Assembly: GCA_025963425.1 (NCBI GenBank)
Contig: JAOPUQ010000173.1
Location: 1 to 12,228 of the forward strand
Direction: 5' to 3'
Source: Modestobacter sp.
GTDB taxonomy: Bacteria; Actinomycetota; Actinomycetes; Mycobacteriales; Geodermatophilaceae
Length of the DNA stretch: 12,228 nucleotides
Both the position numbers and the translations under genes were made by a program. The notes below the pieces were generated by a model. It saw only the letters and a program-made list of their open reading frames with translations. It ran no database searches and was not told the origin of the DNA. Below, one piece after another: positions 1 through 5,943 of this stretch (its first letter is position 1; each line of letters opens with the position of its first letter).

Positions 1-629
<629 letters not shown>

Positions 630-649
630 GGCGAGCCGGGGGAGGTGTC

Positions 650-790
650 GTGCAGCGCGAGGAGCTGGTCGCCACGGTCGGCGGCAAGGCCTTCGCCTTC
701 ATCGGCCTGGACGCCGGCACGTCCCCGGGGGACCGGCCGGAAGAAGAAGCCCACCGCCGGGAACGCATCGGAGCCCTGCGGCGTTCTGGC
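650..790 (+). pseudogene. Short coding-like fragment after uvrB (possible truncated MmcQ/YjbR-like gene)
   Basis: A GTG at 650 follows a good Shine-Dalgarno run (GGGGGAGG, 638-645). The first 30 codons, through base 739, all end in G or C, a strong coding signature for this genome. The peptide begins VQREELVATVGGKAFAFIGL. The GGKAFAFIG strand loosely recalls the start of MmcQ/YjbR-type proteins, but this is from memory and weak. After base 740 the bias collapses (GAA GAA GAA, GGA, CGT, TCT, ACA). The open frame then runs to 1090, through the riboswitch and into the TerC gene, which cannot be its true end. I read it as a gene whose 3' part has been lost, or a small open reading frame of unknown role. 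The 790 end is approximate. Confidence 0.3.
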
Positions 791-826
791 ACATGGATCC
801 CCACCGGGTTGCAGCTGTCGGCTGCC

Positions 827-832
827 CAGGGT
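827..832 (+). promoter_or_regulatory. Tentative -10 box for the riboswitch/TerC transcript
   Basis: CAGGGT fits the actinobacterial -10 pattern (TANNNT with one change) and would place the transcript start near 839, a few bases before the first riboswitch helix at 845. No good -35 hexamer is visible at 16-18 nt spacing. This is positional inference only. Confidence 0.25.
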
Positions 833-842
833 GGCCGGGTCC

Positions 843-943
843 GTGGAGGGGAGTATCCCCACTCGGCACCGTCGTCAGCACGAGGTCCCATGACCTCCGG
901 CGCTGCCGGCCGGCCCCTGAGGGCCGGCGGGAGAGACCTCCGG
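843..943 (+). ncRNA. yybP-ykoY manganese riboswitch aptamer
   Basis: The conserved elements of the yybP-ykoY class are present in order. The metal-site loop is GGGGAGTA (848-855). The second conserved block is GTCGTCAGCACG (871-882). An apical hairpin follows: GAGGTC (882-887), loop CCAT, GACCTC (892-897), then CCGGC. A second stem is 8 bp and perfect: GCCGGCCC (909-916), loop CTGA, GGGCCGGC (921-928). The 3' block is GAGACCTCC (933-941). P1 pairs GGAGG (845-849) with CCTCC (937-941). A lower helix pairs GGCA (865-868) with TGCC (904-907) and GTC (871-873) with GGC (899-901), as in the known fold. The class senses Mn2+ through two stacked loops, and TerC/Alx and MntP genes are classic targets. 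The next gene, 38 bases downstream, is a TerC homologue. Confidence 0.88.
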
Positions 944-971
944 CACTGGCACACCCCTGTCACCCCGGAGG
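937..971 (+). promoter_or_regulatory. Riboswitch expression platform: anti-Shine-Dalgarno versus Shine-Dalgarno
   Basis: CCTCCGG at 937-943 is the 3' strand of aptamer helix P1. It is also a perfect complement of CCGGAGG at 965-971, the ribosome binding site of the TerC gene. The two pairings exclude each other. Mn2+-stabilised P1 should free the binding site and turn translation on; without Mn2+ the site can be sequestered. A second CCTCCGG copy at 894-900 could also act as a sequestering strand. The mechanism is inferred from base pairing. Confidence 0.65.
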
Positions 972-980
972 AACAGCCGT

Positions 981-1994
981 ATGGACGTCCCGTTCTGGAT
1001 CTGGGCGGTCACGATCGCCGCGATCGTGGGCATGCTCGTCTTCGACTTCGTCGGCCACGTGCGCACGCCGCACGCCCCCTCGCTGCGTGAGTCGGCCACC
1101 TGGTCGGCCGTCTACGTCGGAATCGCCGTGGTCTTCGGGCTGCTGGTGCTGTGGTTCGCCGGTCCGCAGTTCGGTGGCGAGTACTTCGCCGGCTACATCA
1201 CCGAGAAGAGCCTCTCGGTCGACAACCTCTTCGTCTTCGTGCTGATCATGGCCAGCTTCGGCGTTCCCCGGGAGCTGCAGCAGAAGGTGCTGCTGTTCGG
1301 CATCACCTTCGCCCTCGCCCTGCGCACCGTCTTCATCCTCGTCGGCGCCGCGGCCATCGAGAACTTCAGCTGGGTCTTCTACCTCTTCGGCGCGATCCTG
1401 CTCTACACGGCCTACGTGCAGGCCAAGAGCGGCGGGCACGACGGCGAGGAGGAGTTCAAGGAGAACGCCGTCCTGCGGTTCACCCGCAAGGTGCTGCCGA
1501 CCACCGAGGAGTTCCATGCCGACCGGATGACGGTGAAGCAGCAGGGCAAGCGGTACATCACCCCGCTGGCCATCGCGCTCATCGCCATCGGGAGTGCCGA
1601 CGTGATCTTCGCCGTCGACTCGATCCCGGCGATCTTCGGCCTGACCGAGGAGACCTACCTCGTCTTCGCCGCCAACGCGTTCTCCCTGCTCGGCCTGCGC
1701 CAGCTGTTCTTCCTGATCGACGGACTGCTCGACCGGCTGGTCTACCTGGCCTACGGCCTGGCGGTCATCCTGGGCTTCATCGGCGCCAAGCTGGTCATCC
1801 ACGCGTTGCACACCAACGAGCTGCCCTTCCTCAACGGTGGCGAGCACATCACGGTGATCCCGGAGATCCCGACCTGGCTGTCGCTGGCTGTCATCCTCGT
1901 CACGCTGCTGGTGACCACCGTGCTGAGCCTGCGCAGGGACCGCCGGGACCGTGCGGCGCGCCTCGCGCGGCAGGACGCCATCAGCACCGACTGA
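981..1994 (+). CDS. TerC/Alx-family metal homeostasis membrane protein (riboswitch-controlled copy)
   Basis: This is a 337-residue polytopic inner-membrane protein of the TerC/Alx family. Members with yybP-ykoY leaders have been linked to Mn2+ efflux or homeostasis; others were first named for tellurite resistance. The family signature SLSVDNLFVF (residues 77-86) carries Asp81. The second signature, SADVIFAVDSIPAIFG (205-220), carries Asp207 and Asp213. These acidic membrane residues are the likely metal ligands. Hydrophobic segments lie at about 5-25, 42-62, 78-94, 103-123, 129-147, 193-212, 223-247, 252-275 and 297-316, with a charged cytoplasmic-type loop at 150-190. ATG 981 is chosen because GGAGG (967-971) sits 9 nt upstream and the start matches that of the paralogue. 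Length is normal for Alx. Transport direction and metal are inferred from the riboswitch, not shown by the protein alone. Confidence 0.93.
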   Translation: MDVPFWIWAVTIAAIVGMLVFDFVGHVRTPHAPSLRESATWSAVYVGIAVVFGLLVLWFAGPQFGGEYFAGYITEKSLSVDNLFVFVLIMASFGVPRELQQKVLLFGITFALALRTVFILVGAAAIENFSWVFYLFGAILLYTAYVQAKSGGHDGEEEFKENAVLRFTRKVLPTTEEFHADRMTVKQQGKRYITPLAIALIAIGSADVIFAVDSIPAIFGLTEETYLVFAANAFSLLGLRQLFFLIDGLLDRLVYLAYGLAVILGFIGAKLVIHALHTNELPFLNGGEHITVIPEIPTWLSLAVILVTLLVTTVLSLRRDRRDRAARLARQDAISTD

Positions 1995-2007
1995 CCCGCA
2001 CAGCGGA

Positions 2008-2048
2008 CACACCGGCCGGACACAGCAGGAGGGTGTCCGGCCGGTGTG
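2008..2048 (+). terminator. Strong perfect hairpin between the two TerC genes, probable terminator
   Basis: A perfect 16-bp inverted repeat pairs CACACCGGCCGGACAC (2008-2023) with its exact complement at 2033-2048, around a 9-nt loop, starting 14 nt after the first TerC stop. There is no T-run after it. U-poor hairpins of this type are common at actinobacterial gene ends. It would separate the riboswitch transcript from the second TerC gene. Confidence 0.7.
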
Positions 2049-2113
2049 CTGCGCGCCTCCGGGGGCGCTCCGGGGCCGCTGGTGGTTGGTCAGTGCACCG
2101 GAGGGGCGCCCCG

Positions 2114-2119
2114 TAGAGT
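2114..2119 (+). promoter_or_regulatory. -10 box of a probable leaderless promoter for the second TerC gene
   Basis: TAGAGT lies 8 nt before GTG 2128, so the transcript should begin at or next to the start codon. A possible -35 element (TTGGTC, 2086-2091) is 22 nt away, which is too far to be convincing. A perfect palindrome, GGGGCGCCCC (2103-2112), sits directly upstream of the -10 box and could be part of an operator. Confidence 0.5.
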
Positions 2120-2127
2120 CCGGTCCC

Positions 2128-3210
2128 GTGCAGCTGCCCGTCTGGTTCGAGATCGCGACGTTCGTGGGCCTCACGGTCCTGCTGATCGCCGATCTCGCCA
2201 TCGTCGTCCGTCGCCCCCACGAGCCCTCCGTCAAGGAGGCGAGCATCTGGGTCAGTTTCTACGTGGCCCTGGCCCTGCTCTTCGGCCTCCTGCTGCTGGC
2301 CGTCACCAACGGCGACTACGCCACGCAGTTCTACGCCGGCTGGCTGACCGAGTACTCGCTGTCGGTCGACAACCTCTTCGTCTTCGTGATCATCATGGCG
2401 CGCTTCAAGGTCCCCCGGAGGCTGCAGCAAGAGGTCCTGATGGTCGGGATCATCATCGCGCTGGTGCTGCGCGGCATCTTCATCCTGCTCGGCGCCGCGG
2501 TGATCGAGCGCTTCACCTGGGTCTTCTACATCTTCGGTGCCTTCCTCGTGTACACGGCCATCAACCTGGTCCGGAACCGCAACGAGGACGAGGACTACGA
2601 GGAGAACGCGTTCATCCGCCGGATGCGCAAGGTCCTGCCGATGACGCCGGACTTCCACGACAGCAAGATCCGGGTGTCCCAGGGCGGCAAGAAGCTGTGG
2701 ACGCCGATGATCGTGGTGTTCCTGGCCCTCGGCACGACCGACCTGCTCTTCGCTCTGGACAGCATCCCGGCGATCTTCGGGCTGACGCGTGAGGCGTTCA
2801 TCGTCTTCACCGCGAACATCTTCGCGCTGATGGGCCTGCGCCAGCTGTACTTCCTGCTCGGCGGCCTGCTCAAGCGGCTGGTCTACCTGTCGCTGGGCCT
2901 CGCGGTGATCCTGGCCTTCATCGGCGTGAAGCTGGTCCTCGAGGCCGTCCACGACAACAGCCTGCCGTTCATCAACGGCGGGAAGCCGATCGAGGCCGTC
3001 CCGGCCATCCCGATCTGGCTGTCCCTGTCGGTGATCCTCGGCGTGCTGGTCGTCGCCACCGTGGCCAGCCTGCTGAAGACGCGCGGGGAGACCGACGACG
3101 AGATTCCGGCGGGGACTCCGGCCGGGGAGGCCGAAGCCCGGCTCACGGGCGTGGACGCGGCGCCGGCTCAGTCGGCAGCCACCGACGTGGCGGCCGACCG
3201 GCGCGACTGA
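2128..3210 (+). CDS. TerC/Alx-family metal homeostasis membrane protein (second, leaderless copy)
   Basis: This is a 360-residue paralogue of the preceding gene, collinear with it over the whole membrane domain. It has the same signatures: SLSVDNLFVF (residues 77-86, Asp81) and TTDLLFALDSIPAIFG (203-218, Asp205 and Asp211). It differs in an acidic cytoplasmic loop (RNEDEDYEEN, 151-160) and a longer hydrophilic Ala/Glu/Asp-rich C-terminal tail after about residue 318. GTG 2128 is chosen over the far-upstream opening of the frame for two reasons. It aligns exactly with the first residue of the paralogue, and the open frame before it runs through the terminator hairpin. It has no riboswitch and no clear ribosome binding site at usable spacing. 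It probably acts in metal homeostasis, but its metal specificity cannot be read from the sequence. It ends 9 nt from the convergent amidohydrolase gene. Confidence 0.9.
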   Translation: MQLPVWFEIATFVGLTVLLIADLAIVVRRPHEPSVKEASIWVSFYVALALLFGLLLLAVTNGDYATQFYAGWLTEYSLSVDNLFVFVIIMARFKVPRRLQQEVLMVGIIIALVLRGIFILLGAAVIERFTWVFYIFGAFLVYTAINLVRNRNEDEDYEENAFIRRMRKVLPMTPDFHDSKIRVSQGGKKLWTPMIVVFLALGTTDLLFALDSIPAIFGLTREAFIVFTANIFALMGLRQLYFLLGGLLKRLVYLSLGLAVILAFIGVKLVLEAVHDNSLPFINGGKPIEAVPAIPIWLSLSVILGVLVVATVASLLKTRGETDDEIPAGTPAGEAEARLTGVDAAPAQSAATDVAADRRD

Positions 3211-3219
3211 CCCCCTGGC

Positions 3220-4464
3220 TCAGCGGGGCGGGATGACGCCGGCCTCGACGACGGCACCGCCGGCGGCGACCAGCTCACCGTCGCGGTAGACCTCCCGGAT
3301 GCGGCCGGACAGTCCGGTCAGGTCCGTGGGGTCGCCGTCGAGGACGACGACGTCCGCGCGCTTGCCCGGCTCCAGGCTGCCGAGCTCCCCGGCCACCCCC
3401 AGCAGCTCGGCGGCCGACAGGGTCGTGGCGTGCCAGGCCTGTTCCGGGGTCATGCCGCAGTCGGCCATCAGGCTCAGCTCGCTCAGGTTGTCCCCGTGCG
3501 GGCCCACACCGCTGTCGGTGCCCATGGCGACCTTCACCCCGGCCGCGATGGCCTTGGCCACCGACGCGTCGTGCACCGCCTGCACGTCGCGGGCCTTCTC
3601 GATGACCGCCACGGGCAGCGACGCGCCGGCGGCCGCCGCGGCCAGCACCGCGCGCGGGGCGGCCAGGGTGGGCACCAGCCAGGTGCCGCGCTGCAGCATC
3701 AGGTCGATGGCCTCGTCGTCGAGGAAGATGCCGTGCTCGATCGAGCGGATGCCGGCCCGTACGGCCGCCTTGATGCCCTCCGCGCCCTGCGCGTGGGCCA
3801 TCACCGCGACCCCGGCGGCCTCCGCCTCCTCGACGAGCACGTCGAGCTCGGCGGCCCGGAAGTGCGGGTGGCGCGGGTCGTCCCGGGCAGAGAGGACGCC
3901 GCCGCTGGTGGCCACCTTGAGCACGTCCGCGCCGGCCCGCAGCAGCTGGCGGACGGTGCGGCGCATCTCGTCGGCGCCGTCGACGATCGTGCGGGGGCGG
4001 CCCGGGTGCGGCCCCATCAGCGGCATCTCCGAGCCGCAGACGTGCCAGCCGTCGCCGTGGCCGCCGGTCTGGGACAGCATGCTGATCGCGATCTGCATGC
4101 GCGGGCCCGCGATCAGCCCGTCGCGGACCGCCTGCGCCACGCCGAGATCGGCTCCGCCGGCGTCCCGCACCGAGGTGATGCCCAGGGCCAGGGTGCGGCG
4201 CAGGTTGTGCACCGCCTCGTAGAAGCCGTAGCTGAACGGCGTCTGCAGCAGCCGCAGCGTGTCGACGCCGCTCATCATCACGTGCACGTGGGCGTCGAAG
4301 AGGCCCGGCAGCAGCGTCGCGCCGGTGCAGTCGACCGACTCGTCGCCGTCCAGGCCGGGGCCGACCTCGACCACCCGGCCGTCCTGCACGGCGACGTCGG
4401 CGGGCGCCGCCGGGGCGCCCGTGCCGTCGAGGACCTGGCCACCGGTGAATACGCGTCGAGTCAC
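3220..4464 (-). CDS. Metal-dependent amidohydrolase (imidazolonepropionase/prolidase-like subgroup)
   Basis: This 414-residue enzyme of the amidohydrolase superfamily hydrolyses C-N bonds at a mono- or binuclear metal site in a TIM barrel. The N-terminal beta-sandwich starts TGGQVLDGTGAP. Metal ligands follow in the usual order: HxH in FDAHVH (His59, His61), Lys183 in LKVATSGG (probably the carbamylated bridging lysine), His224 in VMAHAQG, His244 in SIEHG, and catalytic Asp317 in GTDSG. The C-terminal SLEPGKRADVVVLDGDP segment (363-379) completes the sandwich. This subgroup includes Xaa-Pro dipeptidases and other N-acyl amino acid hydrolases, so the substrate is uncertain. There is no signal peptide, so it should be cytoplasmic. 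GTG 4464 has no Shine-Dalgarno but lies 7 nt after a TAGTCT box, suggesting leaderless expression. It is divergent from the MFS gene. Confidence 0.9.
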   Translation of the reverse strand: MTRRVFTGGQVLDGTGAPAAPADVAVQDGRVVEVGPGLDGDESVDCTGATLLPGLFDAHVHVMMSGVDTLRLLQTPFSYGFYEAVHNLRRTLALGITSVRDAGGADLGVAQAVRDGLIAGPRMQIAISMLSQTGGHGDGWHVCGSEMPLMGPHPGRPRTIVDGADEMRRTVRQLLRAGADVLKVATSGGVLSARDDPRHPHFRAAELDVLVEEAEAAGVAVMAHAQGAEGIKAAVRAGIRSIEHGIFLDDEAIDLMLQRGTWLVPTLAAPRAVLAAAAAGASLPVAVIEKARDVQAVHDASVAKAIAAGVKVAMGTDSGVGPHGDNLSELSLMADCGMTPEQAWHATTLSAAELLGVAGELGSLEPGKRADVVVLDGDPTDLTGLSGRIREVYRDGELVAAGGAVVEAGVIPPR

Positions 4465-4471
4465 GCGGCGG

Positions 4472-4477
4472 AGACTA
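4472..4477 (-). promoter_or_regulatory. -10 box of the leaderless amidohydrolase promoter
   Basis: On the minus strand TAGTCT (read from 4477 to 4472) is followed by 7 nt and the GTG start at 4464. Its upstream region overlaps the start region of the divergent MFS gene. Confidence 0.5.
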
Positions 4478-4485
4478 GCCCTGCT

Positions 4486-4491
4486 TAGCGT
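4486..4491 (+). promoter_or_regulatory. Candidate -10 box for the MFS gene
   Basis: TAGCGT on the plus strand would start transcription near 4498 and give a leader of about 50 nt before ATG 4550. It overlaps the alternative GTG start at 4490. It also lies only 9 nt from the -10 box of the opposing amidohydrolase promoter, so the two promoters probably interfere. Confidence 0.35.
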
Positions 4492-4549
4492 GGCTCACGA
4501 CCACGCGGCGAGGGAACAGGCCGGGTCATCGCCGGGTTGGCTGCGGTTC

Positions 4550-5896
4550 ATGGGCTCCCCGACCGACGCCGGCCGCATCGCCGGACTCGTCGGCCTCCTC
4601 TTCGGCCTCGCCGGCATGGGCAGCGCGGCGGTCGCGGTCACACTGCCGGCGATCGCCGCCGACCTGGGCCTGTCCACCGGCGGCGCCTCCTGGGTGATCA
4701 GCCTGTACGCACTGATGCTGGCCGTGGCGACCGCCGTGTACGGCCGGGTCGCCGACCTCGCCGGCATCCGGCTGCCGCTGGTCGTCGGCGTGGGCCTGAT
4801 GACCGCCGGCGCGGTGCTCGGCGGGCTGGCGCCGAGCTATCCGGTGCTGCTGGGTGCCCGGCTGCTGCAGGGCCTGGGCGCCGCCGCCGTGCCGGTGCTG
4901 GGCATGGCGATCGTCAGCGCGAAGTACGACGGTGAGGTCCGGACGGCGGCGCTGGGCCGGGTCGCCGGCACCGCCGCGGCGGTCAGCGCACTCGGGCCGC
5001 TGGCCGGTGGGCTGGTCGCCGACCTGGCCGGCTGGCGGGCGGTCGTGGTCATCCCGGCGCTCGGGCTGCTGCTGGTGCCGGTGCTGTGGCGCACGGTGCC
5101 CACCGAGGGGACCGGGGCGCGGCTGGACGTGCTGGGCGCCGTCCTGGTCGCCGGCACCGCCGCCGGGCTCGTGCTGCTCGTGCAGTCCCCGGCGTCCGGG
5201 GTGGTGATCGCCGCCGCCGGCGCGGCGCTGCTCGGGCTGGGCATCCCGGCGGTCGCCGCGCAGGTGCGCCGCCGGCCGGAGGGGTTCCTGCCCACGGCCG
5301 TGGTCCGCGAGCCGGTGGTGGTGCGCAGCGCGCTGGCCGCCTCCGCCGTCCCGGCCGCCTGGTTCGCGCTGCTCATCGCCGTCCCCGCCGTGCTGGCCGC
5401 CGAGGGCTGGACCCCGTTGCACATCGGCCTGGCGCTCGTGCCGAGCGCGCTCACCGGGTTCCTCGCCCCGCGGCTGGCCGGCCCGCTGCTGGCCCGGCTC
5501 GGCCCGGCCCGGTCGCTGGCCATCGCCGGGGTCACCGCCACCGTCGCGCTGCTGGTGGCCGCCGTGGGTGCTGCCACCGGGTCCGCGCCCGGGCTCGTGT
5601 CGGCCGTCGTCCTGGTGACCTTCGCCTTCGGCCTGGGCCAGCCCGCATTGATGGCCGCGGTCGGCGGCGCCGTTCCGGCCGAGGTCCGTGGCGTCGCCCT
5701 CGGCATCGCCACGCTGGTCTTCCTGGTCGGCGGCGGGGTGGGGTCGGCGGTGGTCGGCGGCGCGGGGGAGGTGCTCGGGCTGGACCGCAGCCTGCTGGCG
5801 CTCGCCGTGCTGCCGCTGGTCGGCGCGCTGGGCCTGGTCCGCGGCATCCGCGGCGAGCGGCCGGCCCGGCAGGACCCGGACGCCCTCACCCCTTAG
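4550..5896 (+). CDS. MFS drug-efflux-type transporter, DHA2-like (14 TM)
   Basis: This 448-residue major facilitator superfamily protein is probably a proton-coupled exporter in the cytoplasmic membrane. Motif A lies between TM2 and TM3 (GRVADLAGIRLPL, residues 65-77). The motif B region is ARLLQGLGAA (103-112). Motif C follows in TM5 (ALGPLAGGLVADLAG, 147-161), which is typical of antiporters. I count about 14 hydrophobic segments, including the two extra central ones (about 192-211 and 215-236) that mark the DHA2 type. ATG 4550 puts TM1 at residues 8-30. GTG 4490 would add 20 residues, but those codons (GCT, GAA, TCA, GGT) lack the gene's third-position G/C bias, so I prefer 4550 although it has no clear ribosome binding site. 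Its substrate is unknown; no regulator gene adjoins it. Confidence 0.87.
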   Translation: MGSPTDAGRIAGLVGLLFGLAGMGSAAVAVTLPAIAADLGLSTGGASWVISLYALMLAVATAVYGRVADLAGIRLPLVVGVGLMTAGAVLGGLAPSYPVLLGARLLQGLGAAAVPVLGMAIVSAKYDGEVRTAALGRVAGTAAAVSALGPLAGGLVADLAGWRAVVVIPALGLLLVPVLWRTVPTEGTGARLDVLGAVLVAGTAAGLVLLVQSPASGVVIAAAGAALLGLGIPAVAAQVRRRPEGFLPTAVVREPVVVRSALAASAVPAAWFALLIAVPAVLAAEGWTPLHIGLALVPSALTGFLAPRLAGPLLARLGPARSLAIAGVTATVALLVAAVGAATGSAPGLVSAVVLVTFAFGLGQPALMAAVGGAVPAEVRGVALGIATLVFLVGGGVGSAVVGGAGEVLGLDRSLLALAVLPLVGALGLVRGIRGERPARQDPDALTP

Positions 5897-5909
5897 CGGT
5901 GCTCAGCAG

Positions 5910-5937
5910 TTGGCCCCTGCGCCGGCTGGGCTAGCGT
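5910..5937 (+). promoter_or_regulatory. Promoter of the S9 peptidase gene, leaderless type
   Basis: A -35-like TTGGCC (5910-5915) and a -10 TAGCGT (5932-5937) are 16 nt apart. The -10 ends 6 nt before ATG 5944, so the mRNA should begin at the start codon. No Shine-Dalgarno is present. Confidence 0.55.
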
Positions 5938-5943
5938 GCCCAC

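Noticed and set aside
811..825. Small hairpin GCAGC/GCTGC upstream of the riboswitch
   Set aside because: A stem of only 5 bp with a 5-nt loop is expected by chance in GC-rich DNA and fits no known element.
650..1090. Full-length 146-codon open frame from GTG 650
   Set aside because: Only its first part looks coding. The rest crosses the riboswitch and the TerC start in another frame.
1951..2127. Upstream extension of the second TerC gene to 1951
   Set aside because: It would overlap the first TerC gene and the terminator hairpin; the protein aligns with its paralogue only from GTG 2128.
2049..2127. A second yybP-ykoY riboswitch before the second TerC gene
   Set aside because: Neither GGGGAGTA nor GTCGTCA is present, and the space is too short for the aptamer.
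960..2246. Long minus-strand open frame (428 codons) opposite the first TerC gene
   Set aside because: It is the antisense shadow of a high-GC gene: a Gln/Glu/Asp/His/Arg-rich product with no domain, no start signals, and it spans the terminator hairpin.
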